Assembly (NCBI RefSeq): GCF_018603435.1
Contig: NZ_CP075682.1
Location: 2,294,001 to 2,358,000, forward strand
DNA from: Chryseobacterium sp. ZHDP1
GTDB lineage: Bacteria > Bacteroidota > Bacteroidia > Flavobacteriales > Weeksellaceae
Length of the DNA: 64,000 nucleotides
Direction: 5' to 3'
Shown: positions 45,659 to 54,436 of the stretch, in pieces
Position numbering within the stretch: the stretch's first letter is position 1
How the letters are laid out: every line of letters starts with the position of its first letter
Program-made: the position numbers and the translations under genes
The notes under the pieces: model-generated
Seen by the model: the letters and a program-made list of their open reading frames with translations, nothing else
Databases searched by the model: none
What the model was told of the DNA's origin: nothing

Positions 45659-45756
45659 TGTTTGTTTTTTAAATTTGAATAATTAATGAGTTTGGAAGCA
45701 TTTATTATTCAGCAGGTTATCCATTCTCACATTAGATAATCCTACTTTTCGGACTG

Positions 45757-45787
45757 CAAAATTATGAAATATTTTTGAAATAGCAAA
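45757..45787 (-). promoter_or_regulatory. Consensus promoter of rplKAJL
   Basis: On the minus strand: -33 TTTG (45784-45787), a 19-base spacer and -7 TAATTTTG (45757-45764). Start near 45753, giving a leader of about 95 bases before rplK, in which L1-type autoregulation could act. Confidence 0.8.
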
Positions 45788-45812
45788 CGGAATAGATTGA
45801 TTTTTAAATAAA

Positions 45813-46619
45813 TTAAGGTAAACTTTCGTCAAACGCCTGTGGAATTTTAAACATACTGTCCCTATTATCGAATGGCACAACAATTTTATCCAGAATTTTA
45901 TCCTTATCTTCTTTTAAGCAACTTCTCTTTACAAGTTGCAAATCGTACACCGCCTTCTCTGATGGAAGAAACGCATACTGAACATCATAACAAAATCTGG
46001 TTCCATCTGAATTATCATCCCAGTCTCCGTAAGAATATTTTGTAGTAACAGTGCAAGCCTTTCTTAATTTATTTTGGCTGAAAATAACCAAATCATCATA
46101 ATATAAAGTTCCCATATGAGTTTGTCCGCCTGATAAAGCGAAGCATACTGTTTCTTTACCAATCACAGTAAATCTATGCAACGAACCGGAATTTCCATAC
46201 ATTCCACCACTTCCTGCTTCGATCATAAAATCAGCAGTTTCCCAATTCTTCCCATTGAATCGGAATATGAACAGATCGCAATGTCCTGTAGATGCGCCTG
46301 CAAAAGGATATTGATTTTCTATTACTAAAGCAGCAAATTTTTTTCTTCCTATTACAAAACGTTTGATATCTGATCTTGAAAGCTGTATTTCCTCATCCAT
46401 TTCTTCTAGAGGTTTCATATTCATCGTATCATAGACAGGTTTTAAAAGATTATCTATAATTCCCGAAGTTAAAGTTGTATCTACAGCCATTACAACATTT
46501 TGCTTTTGAGGTAACGGAGAATTGACCGATGGCGGCGAAGAAGTTTCCTTTTTACAGTTTATTGCAGACAAAAGAAGCAATGTTAAGAATACATATAATG
46601 AAATAGTTCGAATCATCAT
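45813..46619 (-). CDS. Hypothetical lipoprotein inserted between nusG and rplK
   Basis: A 268-aa protein with a signal sequence ending LSAINC, a possible lipoprotein site, followed by a Ser/Pro-rich linker (KKETSSPPSVNSPLPQKQN). The rest (about 45-268) looks like a beta-rich periplasmic domain with AGASTGHCDLFIFRFNGKNWETADFMIEAGSGGMYGNSG and ends QAFDESLP. I do not recognise the family. The upstream ATG at 46646 lies inside the nusG terminator hairpin, so the start is taken at 46619 (46616 is also possible). Its presence here is unusual. Confidence 0.75.
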   Translation of the reverse strand: MMIRTISLYVFLTLLLLSAINCKKETSSPPSVNSPLPQKQNVVMAVDTTLTSGIIDNLLKPVYDTMNMKPLEEMDEEIQLSRSDIKRFVIGRKKFAALVIENQYPFAGASTGHCDLFIFRFNGKNWETADFMIEAGSGGMYGNSGSLHRFTVIGKETVCFALSGGQTHMGTLYYDDLVIFSQNKLRKACTVTTKYSYGDWDDNSDGTRFCYDVQYAFLPSEKAVYDLQLVKRSCLKEDKDKILDKIVVPFDNRDSMFKIPQAFDESLP

Positions 46620-46636
46620 CAAATATATTAAAAAAG

Positions 46637-46664
46637 AAAAGACCATCCTTTCGAATAGTCTTTT
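46637..46664 (-). terminator. Terminator of secE-nusG
   Basis: A stem of about 11 bp (with G-U pairs) is followed on the minus strand by TTTTCTTTTTT. It covers an upstream ATG (46646) in the frame of the lipoprotein gene and so argues against that start. Confidence 0.7.
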
Positions 46665-46683
46665 TAAATTATTTTTAAAGTTT

Positions 46684-47226
46684 TTACACTTTTTCTACTT
46701 GCATATAGCTAAGCTCCATTGGAGTTTTTCTACCGAAGATAAGAACAGAAACTTCAATTTTCTTTTTATCTTCAAGAATTTTTTCAACAGTTCCGTTGAA
46801 TCCGTTGAATGGTCCGTCAATTACTTTAACGTTTTCACCCACTACATAAGGGATTTCAACATCGCTTGCAAACTCAGAAAGTTCATCCATTCTTCCAAGC
46901 ATTCTGTTTACTTCAGATTTTCTCATCGGAACAGGATCTCCTCCTTTTGTTAAGCTTAAGAAAGAAATAACTCCCGGAATGTTTTTGATAACGTGAGGAA
47001 TTTCCCCCATCAAATCAGCTTCAATCATTAAGTATCCAGGATAGTAAGGTCTTTCTTTAGGAACTTTTTTACCGTTTCTGATCTGAATAACCTTTTCCAT
47101 AGGAATAACTACCTGAGTAACGTACTGCTCAAAGCCTAAACGCTTGATTTCCGTCTCAATGTAGTTTTTCACTTTATTTTCCTGTCCGCTGATCGCTTTC
47201 AGCACATACCATTTCAATTCGCTCAT
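46684..47226 (-). CDS. nusG: Transcription termination/antitermination protein NusG
   Basis: A 180-aa NusG. The N-terminal NGN domain (KWYVLKAISGQENKVKNYIETEIKRLG; YYPGYLMIEADL) binds the beta' clamp helices of RNA polymerase, and the C-terminal KOW domain (VGENVKVIDGPFNGFNGTVEKI) binds Rho or ribosomal S10. It is the normal length for Bacteroidota. It lies 22 bases after secE and is followed by a terminator. Confidence 0.97.
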   Translation of the reverse strand: MSELKWYVLKAISGQENKVKNYIETEIKRLGFEQYVTQVVIPMEKVIQIRNGKKVPKERPYYPGYLMIEADLMGEIPHVIKNIPGVISFLSLTKGGDPVPMRKSEVNRMLGRMDELSEFASDVEIPYVVGENVKVIDGPFNGFNGTVEKILEDKKKIEVSVLIFGRKTPMELSYMQVEKV

Positions 47227-47248
47227 TATTGGGAAAATACTTTTATTA

Positions 47249-47455
47249 TTAATTGAACAAGTTGATTAGCATTCCAATGATGTTGCTGATTGCTTTAGAA
47301 AACAATTCATCAACTCCAAAAGTAAATAACGCCAAGATCACTGTTGCAACAGTTACTACAATTGTAGACGATTGCAGATCAGACCACTTTGGCCATTCAA
47401 CTTTATGTCTGAACTCGTTATAAGAACCTTTTAAAAAATCGACAAATGAACTCAT
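47249..47455 (-). CDS. secE: Preprotein translocase subunit SecE
   Basis: A 68-aa small SecE with a short N-terminal amphipathic part (SSFVDFLKGSYNEFRHKVEWPKWSDLQSS) and one membrane helix (IVVTVATVILALFTFGVDELF). The conserved VEWPxW motif is present. The start is ATG 47455; a longer frame to 47524 would run into tRNA-Trp and is rejected. It follows the tRNA gene by 11 bases and precedes nusG. Confidence 0.95.
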   Translation of the reverse strand: MSSFVDFLKGSYNEFRHKVEWPKWSDLQSSTIVVTVATVILALFTFGVDELFSKAISNIIGMLINLFN

Positions 47456-47466
47456 AATTGTTATTT

Positions 47467-47537
47467 GCACGGGCACAAGGATTCGAACCCTGATCAACGG
47501 TTTTGGAGACCGGTATCCTACCATTGGACGATGCCCG
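47467..47537 (-). tRNA. tRNA-Trp (anticodon CCA)
   Basis: The minus strand folds into a cloverleaf: acceptor CGGGCAT pairing with GTGCCCG, anticodon loop CTCCAAA in the arm GGT-CTCCAAA-ACC, and T-loop TTCGAAT. The D arm is short. CCA is not encoded. It is placed between tuf and secE as in many bacteria; the 5' boundary (47537) is firm, the 3' boundary is 47467-47469. Confidence 0.93.
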
Positions 47538-47550
47538 TAGTTAAAAAAAA

Positions 47551-47579
47551 GCCTCCGTAAAGAAGTTCCTTACGGAAGC
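47551..47579 (-). terminator. Terminator after tuf
   Basis: Ten-base arms with one mismatch (47551-47560 with 47570-47579) are followed on the minus strand by eight T. It lies 21 bases after the tuf stop, before tRNA-Trp, so the tRNA-secE-nusG part needs read-through or another start. Confidence 0.75.
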
Positions 47580-47599
47580 TTTTATATTGTGTTAGATGA

Positions 47600-48805
47600 T
47601 TAGTCTAAGATTTCAGTTACCTGACCTGAACCAACTGTTCTACCACCTTCTCTGATCGCGAATCTAAGACCCTCGTTAAGAGCGATTGGTTGTAACAATT
47701 CTACAGTGATCTCTAAGTTATCACCAGGCATTACCATTTCTACACCTTCTGGTAAGAAGATCTCACCTGTAACGTCAGTAGTTCTTACGTAGAACTGAGG
47801 ACGGTATTTGTTGTGGAATGGAGTGTGACGTCCACCTTCTTCTTTAGAAAGGATATAAACAGATGCTTTGAATTTTTTGTGTGGCTTCACAGAGTCTTTC
47901 TTAGCGATAACCATACCTCTCTTGATGTCAGTTTTTTCAATACCTCTCAACAATAGACCTACGTTATCACCAGCTTCACCTCTGTCTAGAATTTTTCTGA
48001 ACATCTCAACCCCTGTAATTGTAGAAGTTAATTTTTCATCACCCATACCTACGATATCTACGGGATCACCAGTGTTGATGATACCAGCCTCGATTCTACC
48101 AGTTGCTACAGTACCTCTACCTGTAATAGAGAATACGTCTTCGATTGGCATCAAGAATGGCTTATCTGTATCTCTTGTTGGCTCTTCGATCCACTCGTCA
48201 ACAGCATCCATTAACTGCTCAACAGTTTTGAACCACTTGTCATCAGAGTTACCTTCAGTAGCAGCAGTAAGAGCTCCTAATGCAGAACCTTGGATAACTG
48301 GAGAGTTATCTCCGTCGAATTCATAAGTAGATAATAAGTCTCTAAGCTCCATTTCAACAAGCTCTAATAACTCAGCATCATCTACCATGTCAACTTTATT
48401 CATGAAAACAACGATTCTTGGTACGTTTACCTGACGGCAAAGTAGAATGTGTTCTCTTGTTTGAGGCATTGGTCCGTCAGTCGCAGCACATACCACGATA
48501 GCTCCGTCCATCTGAGCAGCACCAGTTACCATGTTCTTTACGTAATCCGCGTGACCTGGACAGTCAACGTGAGCATAGTGTCTTTTTTCAGTTTCGTATT
48601 CGATGTGAGCTGTATTGATAGTAATACCTCTTTCTTTTTCTTCTGGAGCAGAGTCAATTGCAGAGAAGTCTTTTTTCTCAGCAAGACCTTTGCTAGCTAA
48701 TACAGCAGAAATAGCAGCTGTAAGAGTAGTTTTACCATGGTCAACGTGACCAATAGTACCAATGTTCAAGTGTGGTTTGTTACGATTAAACGTTTCCTTT
48801 GCCAT
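47600..48805 (-). CDS. tuf: Translation elongation factor Tu
   Basis: A 401-aa EF-Tu. The GTPase motifs are GHVDHGKTT (G1), the switch I region with [26 protein letters not shown] (G3), NKVDMVDD (G4) and GSALGAL (G5), followed by the two beta-barrel domains ending [10 protein letters not shown]. It is a few residues longer than the usual 394-396 because of a small insertion near [12 protein letters not shown]. It is normally preceded by the tRNA array; here about 10 kb of other genes intervene. Confidence 0.98.
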   Translation of the reverse strand: MAKETFNRNKPHLNIGTIGHVDHGKTTLTAAISAVLASKGLAEKKDFSAIDSAPEEKERGITINTAHIEYETEKRHYAHVDCPGHADYVKNMVTGAAQMDGAIVVCAATDGPMPQTREHILLCRQVNVPRIVVFMNKVDMVDDAELLELVEMELRDLLSTYEFDGDNSPVIQGSALGALTAATEGNSDDKWFKTVEQLMDAVDEWIEEPTRDTDKPFLMPIEDVFSITGRGTVATGRIEAGIINTGDPVDIVGMGDEKLTSTITGVEMFRKILDRGEAGDNVGLLLRGIEKTDIKRGMVIAKKDSVKPHKKFKASVYILSKEEGGRHTPFHNKYRPQFYVRTTDVTGEIFLPEGVEMVMPGDNLEITVELLQPIALNEGLRFAIREGGRTVGSGQVTEILD

Positions 48806-48848
48806 GATTTAAAATTATTTATTTATTGTTTTTCAAATTTTCGGTGTG

Positions 48849-48856
48849 CAAATATA
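48849..48856 (-). promoter_or_regulatory. Candidate -7 element TATATTTG of tuf
   Basis: This matches TAnnTTTG, with a start near 48845 and a leader of about 40 bases. The nearest TTTG (48873-48876) is only 16 bases away, shorter than the usual 19-20, so the call is tentative. The rest of the 335-bp gap to 49140 shows nothing else. Confidence 0.5.
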
Positions 48857-49140
48857 ATGAATTTTTAAATACCAAAGCCTTTTTATTAAAAAAAGTTTCA
48901 ATATTCGAATCCAATGAAGCACAAACCTTATATTTCAATGTATTGAGATTGCAAATTTACACAAATTTCTCAATTTAGAAAATCAGGAATAGACCTTTTA
49001 GCCAAAATATAAACTATCTCTTTAATTATGAATACAATAAAATAGGAGAAAAAGAATCTTGAGAAAAAATTACAGTACGGCAAAACCATAATTTATCTTT
49101 TATCGTAGATGAAAGTATGAACCATTAAAAATAATATATT

Positions 49141-50646
49141 ATGAGAAAATTATTACATTTATGTACCGTACTGTTCAGCACCATAATCCTTTTTTCATGT
49201 GACGATTCCGATGATATGATGTCTACAGACATGAATATGCCTGTTCAGGGGCCCGATCTTATGGCTTACGGACTTACAGCAAATAACGAACTTGTTGCCT
49301 TCAATGCCAACAATCCCAAAATGTTTACTTCTAAAACCGCTGTTACAGGAGTCATTTCAGGCGAAAAACTGATGAGCATTGATTTCAGACCTGCAACAGG
49401 AGAACTTTACGCTTTATCCAATGCAAGTAAACTTTACATCATCAACACTTCCAATGCTTCTGCAAGAGCAGTAAATACAACCGCATTTTCACCTGCTGTC
49501 TCTGGAACTATCGCTTCGATTGACTTTAATCCTACCGTAGACAGAATTCGTTTAGTAAGCAATACGGGGCAAAATTTAAGACTTCATCCGGAAACGGGAG
49601 CAGTGGCGGCAACCGATATGAACATTAACGGAGGCGGAACTCCTGCTGTAACAGGGGTTGCTTATACCAACAGCAAATCCGGAGCTACAAGCACAGTGTT
49701 GTATGATATTGATATGACTTCCGGAAAGTTATTTAAGCAGGATCCGCCTAACAACGGAACATTGGTAGAAGTCGGAAGTCTGGGAACTACTTTTACAGGA
49801 CAGGCTGCTTTTGATATTAAATATGATAACGGTGCAGCGTTATTAGCTTTAAATAACAACCTGCATTTATTGGATCTGAATACTGGTAAAGCAACCAACA
49901 TCGGGATGCTTCAGCAGCAGATCATTGATCTTGCAATTCCAACAGAACCTGTTGCTTACGCGGTAGATAATTCAAACAACCTTCAGATTTTCAATCCGAA
50001 CAGTCCGATGCCTGTTTCAAAAGCGATTACAGGTCTCCAGACAGGTGAAAGTATTTTAGGAATAGATTTCAGACCGTTGAACGGACAGCTTTATGCTTTG
50101 GGAAGTTCAAGCAGACTGTATACTATAAACTTAGGAACAGGAGCTGCAACTGCAGTGGGAACTTCTCCTTTTGCTACGTTACTTGCGGGAACAGATTTTG
50201 GGTTTGATTTTAATCCGACGGTTGATAAAATCAGAGTCGTGAGCAACACGGGACAAAATCTTCGTCTTGATCCTGTAACAGGCGGAATAACGGCAGCAGA
50301 CGGAATGCTGAATCCGGGAACTCCGATGATCGGAGCGGCTGCTTATACCAATAATTTTGCAGGAGCTACTTCAACGACTTTGTTCGTTATCGATCATAAT
50401 ACAGACAAATTGTATCAACAAAATCCACCGAACAACGGAACTTTGGTAGAGACGGGTTCTTTAGGAATCAATATTACCAGTGCGAACGGTTTTGACATTG
50501 GCAGCATGAGCCAAAAAGCATATTTACTGGCAACAGTAGGAACGGCAACAAAAGTATACAGCATTAATACTTCAACGGGAGCTGCAACTGCGGTTTCAGA
50601 TTTCCCCAATGCAGTAAGAGGTTTTGCCGTGGGATTAGGATTCTAA
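49141..50646 (+). CDS. DUF4394 domain lipoprotein (two tandem DUF4394 domains)
   Basis: A 501-aa exported lipoprotein (LFSCDDSDDM, Cys20). It consists of two tandem repeats of about 230 residues, each with the same order of motifs: AYGLTANNELVAFN/AYAVDNSNNLQIFN, GEKLMSIDFRPATGELYAL/GESILGIDFRPLNGQLYAL, DFNPTVDRIRLVSNTGQNLRL/DFNPTVDKIRVVSNTGQNLRL and DPPNNGTLVEVGSLG/NPPNNGTLVETGSLG. This is DUF4394, a propeller-like family of unknown role. It is the only plus-strand gene in this part and is closed by a strong terminator. Confidence 0.88.
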   Translation: MRKLLHLCTVLFSTIILFSCDDSDDMMSTDMNMPVQGPDLMAYGLTANNELVAFNANNPKMFTSKTAVTGVISGEKLMSIDFRPATGELYALSNASKLYIINTSNASARAVNTTAFSPAVSGTIASIDFNPTVDRIRLVSNTGQNLRLHPETGAVAATDMNINGGGTPAVTGVAYTNSKSGATSTVLYDIDMTSGKLFKQDPPNNGTLVEVGSLGTTFTGQAAFDIKYDNGAALLALNNNLHLLDLNTGKATNIGMLQQQIIDLAIPTEPVAYAVDNSNNLQIFNPNSPMPVSKAITGLQTGESILGIDFRPLNGQLYALGSSSRLYTINLGTGAATAVGTSPFATLLAGTDFGFDFNPTVDKIRVVSNTGQNLRLDPVTGGITAADGMLNPGTPMIGAAAYTNNFAGATSTTLFVIDHNTDKLYQQNPPNNGTLVETGSLGINITSANGFDIGSMSQKAYLLATVGTATKVYSINTSTGAATAVSDFPNAVRGFAVGLGF

Positions 50647-50671
50647 ACTCATAATAATTATTTCAATAGCG

Positions 50672-50709
50672 AGAATCGCGGAAAACTTCGTTTTCCGCGA
50701 TTCTTTTTT
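50672..50709 (+). terminator. Strong terminator of the DUF4394 gene
   Basis: A perfect stem of about 15 bp (50672-50686 with 50690-50704) with a TTC loop, followed by six T. Confidence 0.92.
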
Positions 50710-50722
50710 AACCGAATGTTTA

Positions 50723-50852
50723 TTAGCCGCAAAGGCAAAAGATTTCGAAAATATATTGATAGTTTATTATTAAGGTGAAGAAAAGAAAACATAAACTCTT
50801 TCTTTAAAGTTTTAGTTATCGAATTTAAATATCTTTTGCCACCTGTGGTTAA
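50723..50852. repeat. Intergenic inverted repeat (CCGCAAAAG family), copy 2
   Basis: The left arm begins TTAGCCGCAAAGGCAAAAGAT and the right arm ends with ATCTTTTGCCACCTGTGGTTAA, imperfectly complementary. It is related to 8872-9040. Confidence 0.65.
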
Positions 50853-50885
50853 ATAAAAGGTTAAAGTAAAACTTGTCTAAATTTT

Positions 50886-51006
50886 TTTACCGCAAAAGAT
50901 GCAAAAGATTGTAACACTTTAGTTGTTTAGTTTAATACTTAAATGGAAAAAAGAGCAGATAAGTTTAAAAAAATCAAACAAAGTCTTTTGTCTTCTGCGG
51001 TTAAAT
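50886..51006. repeat. Intergenic inverted repeat (CCGCAAAAG family), copy 3
   Basis: The left arm reads TTTACCGCAAAAGATGCAAA and the right arm ends GTCTTCTGCGGTTAAAT. It lies about 33 bp after copy 2, giving a tandem pair of elements between two convergent genes. Confidence 0.65.
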
Positions 51007-51040
51007 TTAAAATGAGTTTAAAATATGAATGAAAGAATGA

Positions 51041-54000
51041 TCAGATCTGTTGAGATTTTTTAGTTCGGTTGAAAATCCAGAAAATAATCGGGAAAATCAG
51101 CAGGGTTAAAACAGTTGCCGTAATTAATCCTCCGATAATGACAATAGCCAAAGGTTTTTGGGACTCTGATCCGATTCCTGTGGATAAAGCTGCGGGCATT
51201 AATCCGATGGATGCCATTAAAGCCGTCATGATCACAGGACGCGTTCTGGATTTCACCCCATTCAGAAGTGAGCTGTCTAAATCCATTCCGTTTTTAACAT
51301 TCTGATGAAATTCCGTAATGAGGATAACCCCGTTCTGAATACAGATTCCCAAAAGAGCAATCATTCCTACTCCGGCTGAAATTCCGAAATTAATTCCGGT
51401 AACGTGCAGTGCGATAATTCCGCCGATTAGTGCAAAAGGAACATTTGCCAAAACCAGTAAAGAATCTTTTATGTTTCCGAAAAGAATAAATAAAAGGAAG
51501 AAAATTCCTAAAATACTGATGGGAACAACCTGCGCCAATCGTTTTGAAGCTCTCTGCTGATTTTCAAACTGACCGGTCCAGCCTACGGAATATCCGTCCG
51601 GAAGATCAATTTTAGCAACCGCTTTCTGCGCATCGGCAATCGTACTTCCCAAATCACGGTCACGGATGGAAAATTTAATTCCGATGTATCTTTTAATATC
51701 ATCTCTGTAAATAAATGCGGCTCCGTTGTCTTTTTCAATCGTGCTGATTTCTTTTAACGGAATTTTAGCACCGTCCTGTGTAGGAACCATCAAGGCTGCA
51801 ATATCATTTTCATCCTTTCTGTACTCCTGCGAATAACGGAGACGGATCGGGAATTTTCTTTCGCCATCAAACATTTCTGAAGCGGTCTTTCCTCCGAAAG
51901 CCATTTCCAGAACAGACTGTGCATCATCGGGCATTACTCCATACGCTGCCATTTTATCTCTGTCGAGCACCACACTTACTTCCGGCTGACCAATATTTTT
52001 GATAATTCCGGCATCTTTTACACCTTTAATATCTTTTACTTCCTTTAAAACTTTTTCGGCAAGTACATCCAAAGTCTGAAGATTATCTCCGTAGATTTTA
52101 ATTCCGTTTTCTGCCTTGAAACCGGCAACTGCTTCAGCCACATTGTCTGAAATCGGCTGGGAATAATTGAATGTAATTCCCTGATAATTTCTTAATTTTT
52201 TATCGATTTCTTCAATCAGTTCTTCATAGGTGATGTTCCGTTTCCATTCTTCTTTGGGTTTAAGATTCACGGCAAACTGTACGAATCCAAAACCATTCGG
52301 GTCGGTTCCGTCATTACTTCTTCCCGTCTGAGCGAGAACATCTGTAACTTCCGGAAAACTCATGATGTCTTTCTTGAGAAGATCGGCTGTATTTAAAGAT
52401 TCTTTTAATGATGAACTCATCGGCATTTCGGCGGTGATCCACAATGAGCCTTCGTTTAGCTGCGGTAAAAATTCGGTTCCTAGAAATTTCCCTGAAAATA
52501 AAGTCACGGCTAAAAATGACAGAGAAACAATTAAGCTGAGCTTTTTATGTTTAAAGGTAAAATTGAATCCTTTTAAAACAATTCTGTCCCAGAAATTAAC
52601 GAACGGATTATTTTTCTCCTTTACATTTTTATTTAAAAGGATGTGCGAAAGCACCGGAACGAGGGTTAAAGTGAAAATTAAAGCGCCCATTAAAGCAAAA
52701 CCTAACGTAAAAGCCAATGGCGAAAACATTTTTCCTTCCACTTTCTGGAATGAGAAAATCGGGATCAGGGAAGTAATGATGATTAATTTTGAAAAGAAGA
52801 TTGCTTTTCCAAGACCTGTTCCCGTCTGTTTGATCCAGCCTGCTTTTGCCAGTTTATTGAATTTTTCATCACCGTATTTGTGGGCTTTATGGTCGAGCAT
52901 CACAAAAAGTCCTTCTACCATGACGACGGCTCCGTCAATGATAATTCCGAAATCTACCGCGCCGAGTGAAAGTAAATTTGCGCTCATTCCCGCAAGTTTC
53001 AAACATAAAAATGCAAACAATAAGGATAAAGGAATGATGATGGAAACGATAAGCGTTGTTCTCCAATCTGCCATGAAAATCAAAACAATTACCGTAACCA
53101 GAACAATTCCTTCAATAAGGTTGTGCATTACGGTGTGCGTGGTGAAATCCATGAGATTATCACGGTCATAAAAAGTGACCATTTTTACATCTTTCGGAAG
53201 CACTTTTTCGTTGAGTTCTTTAATTTTTGCTTTTACACCGACCAAAACTTCACGCGGATTTTCTCCTTTCCGCATCACGACAATTCCTTCAACAGTATCT
53301 TCCTGATGATTAAGTCCCGCCTGTCCTACTCTAGGCATAGAACTTTCGTGTACTTCAGCAACATTTTTAACAAGAACAGGGTTTCCGCTGTCGTTCTGGA
53401 TGGTAATATTTCCGATATCGGTAACAGATTTCACCAAACCGATTCCACGCACCACATAAGCCTGTCCATTTTTTTCTATAACATCACCGCCGACATTCAA
53501 ATTACTTTTTGTGACGGCATCATAGACCTGAAGCGGCGTAAGATTGTATTTATCTAAAGCTCTCGGATCGATGCTTAATTCGAACACTTTGTCCTGACCT
53601 CCGAAAACGTTGATGTCTGCAACACCGGGAACTCCTCTCAAAGCACGGTCGATTACCCAGTTTTGTAAGGTTAACAGTTCTCTGGAATCTTTGGTTTTGC
53701 TTTGTAAAGTGTATCTGAAAATTTCTCCGGTTGGTCCGTAAGGCGGCTGAACTTCGGGATCCACTTCATCGGGAAGACTAACGGTCCGAAGCTGATTATT
53801 AACCTGATTTCTGGCAAAAATATCGTCTACTCCATCGTCAAACAGAATCTTAACAATGGAAAGTCCGAACATCGTGGTACTTCTTACACTGGTTTTCTTC
53901 TGAACCGGACTCATTGCCAGTTCAATAGGCGTGGTAACGAAACGTTCTACTTCTTCGGCACTTCTCCCGTTCCATTGGGTGATGATGACAATTTGGGTAT

Positions 54001-54139
54001 TGGTAACATCGGGAAAGGCTTCAATGGGCATGTTCTTGAAACTTATGAATCCCGAAACCGCCAGAATCGCTACCCAAATAAAGGTGAATGCCTTATTTTT
54101 TAACGAAAAAGCAATGATATTTTTAATGAATTTGTTCAT
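51041..54139 (-). CDS. CusA/CzcA-type heavy-metal RND efflux pump
   Basis: A 1032-aa inner-membrane pump of the HME-RND family with 12 membrane helices and two large periplasmic loops. The family signature DFGIIIDGAVVMVEG is in the fourth helix region (about 396-410); the N-terminus NMPIEAFPDVTNTQIVIITQWNGRSAEEVE is typical. It would form a tripartite pump with the adaptor and TolC-like proteins encoded upstream and export copper/silver or cobalt/zinc/cadmium ions. The metal cannot be decided from sequence. A gap of 297 bases separates it from the adaptor gene. Confidence 0.92.
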   Translation of the reverse strand: MNKFIKNIIAFSLKNKAFTFIWVAILAVSGFISFKNMPIEAFPDVTNTQIVIITQWNGRSAEEVERFVTTPIELAMSPVQKKTSVRSTTMFGLSIVKILFDDGVDDIFARNQVNNQLRTVSLPDEVDPEVQPPYGPTGEIFRYTLQSKTKDSRELLTLQNWVIDRALRGVPGVADINVFGGQDKVFELSIDPRALDKYNLTPLQVYDAVTKSNLNVGGDVIEKNGQAYVVRGIGLVKSVTDIGNITIQNDSGNPVLVKNVAEVHESSMPRVGQAGLNHQEDTVEGIVVMRKGENPREVLVGVKAKIKELNEKVLPKDVKMVTFYDRDNLMDFTTHTVMHNLIEGIVLVTVIVLIFMADWRTTLIVSIIIPLSLLFAFLCLKLAGMSANLLSLGAVDFGIIIDGAVVMVEGLFVMLDHKAHKYGDEKFNKLAKAGWIKQTGTGLGKAIFFSKLIIITSLIPIFSFQKVEGKMFSPLAFTLGFALMGALIFTLTLVPVLSHILLNKNVKEKNNPFVNFWDRIVLKGFNFTFKHKKLSLIVSLSFLAVTLFSGKFLGTEFLPQLNEGSLWITAEMPMSSSLKESLNTADLLKKDIMSFPEVTDVLAQTGRSNDGTDPNGFGFVQFAVNLKPKEEWKRNITYEELIEEIDKKLRNYQGITFNYSQPISDNVAEAVAGFKAENGIKIYGDNLQTLDVLAEKVLKEVKDIKGVKDAGIIKNIGQPEVSVVLDRDKMAAYGVMPDDAQSVLEMAFGGKTASEMFDGERKFPIRLRYSQEYRKDENDIAALMVPTQDGAKIPLKEISTIEKDNGAAFIYRDDIKRYIGIKFSIRDRDLGSTIADAQKAVAKIDLPDGYSVGWTGQFENQQRASKRLAQVVPISILGIFFLLFILFGNIKDSLLVLANVPFALIGGIIALHVTGINFGISAGVGMIALLGICIQNGVILITEFHQNVKNGMDLDSSLLNGVKSRTRPVIMTALMASIGLMPAALSTGIGSESQKPLAIVIIGGLITATVLTLLIFPIIFWIFNRTKKSQQI

Positions 54140-54181
54140 AATGGATTTTTTTTGACCTAAAAAAGTCGTTGAATTTATTTT

Positions 54182-54330
54182 CTTTTGTTTTTAACGCAAG
54201 GAGCGCGAAGCTTTTTTGACAAACCATATGTTTTTAAGTTTGCAAAGGTGCTTCGACAAGCTCAGCATAAACTATTCACTCAGCGAAGATCTTTTGATTT
54301 TAACCATTAAGGATATGTAAGGAGTTAAGA
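54182..54330. repeat. Repeat-like spacer between the adaptor and pump genes
   Basis: The 297-bp gap contains AACGCAAGGAGCGCGAAG, then GGTGCTTCGACAAGCTCAGC, a motif common in intergenic repeats of many bacteria, and TTAACCATTAAGGATAT, typical of Chryseobacterium-like spacers. No gene, promoter or terminator is clear. Confidence 0.5.
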
Positions 54331-54436
54331 ATTATTAAGTGTTTTGCAAGCAGATTGATAAGCACAAATACTATTTTTAGATATTTTCTTCATTCAACTT
54401 AACTTCTCAATTAAAATCTTAATGTTTTAAATAAAA

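Noticed and set aside
46620..46646. Longer N-terminus of the lipoprotein between nusG and rplK
   Set aside because: The start would be inside the nusG terminator, and the shorter start begins the signal peptide directly.
47456..47524. Extended SecE frame
   Set aside because: It runs into the tRNA-Trp gene; SecE homology starts at MSSFVDFL.
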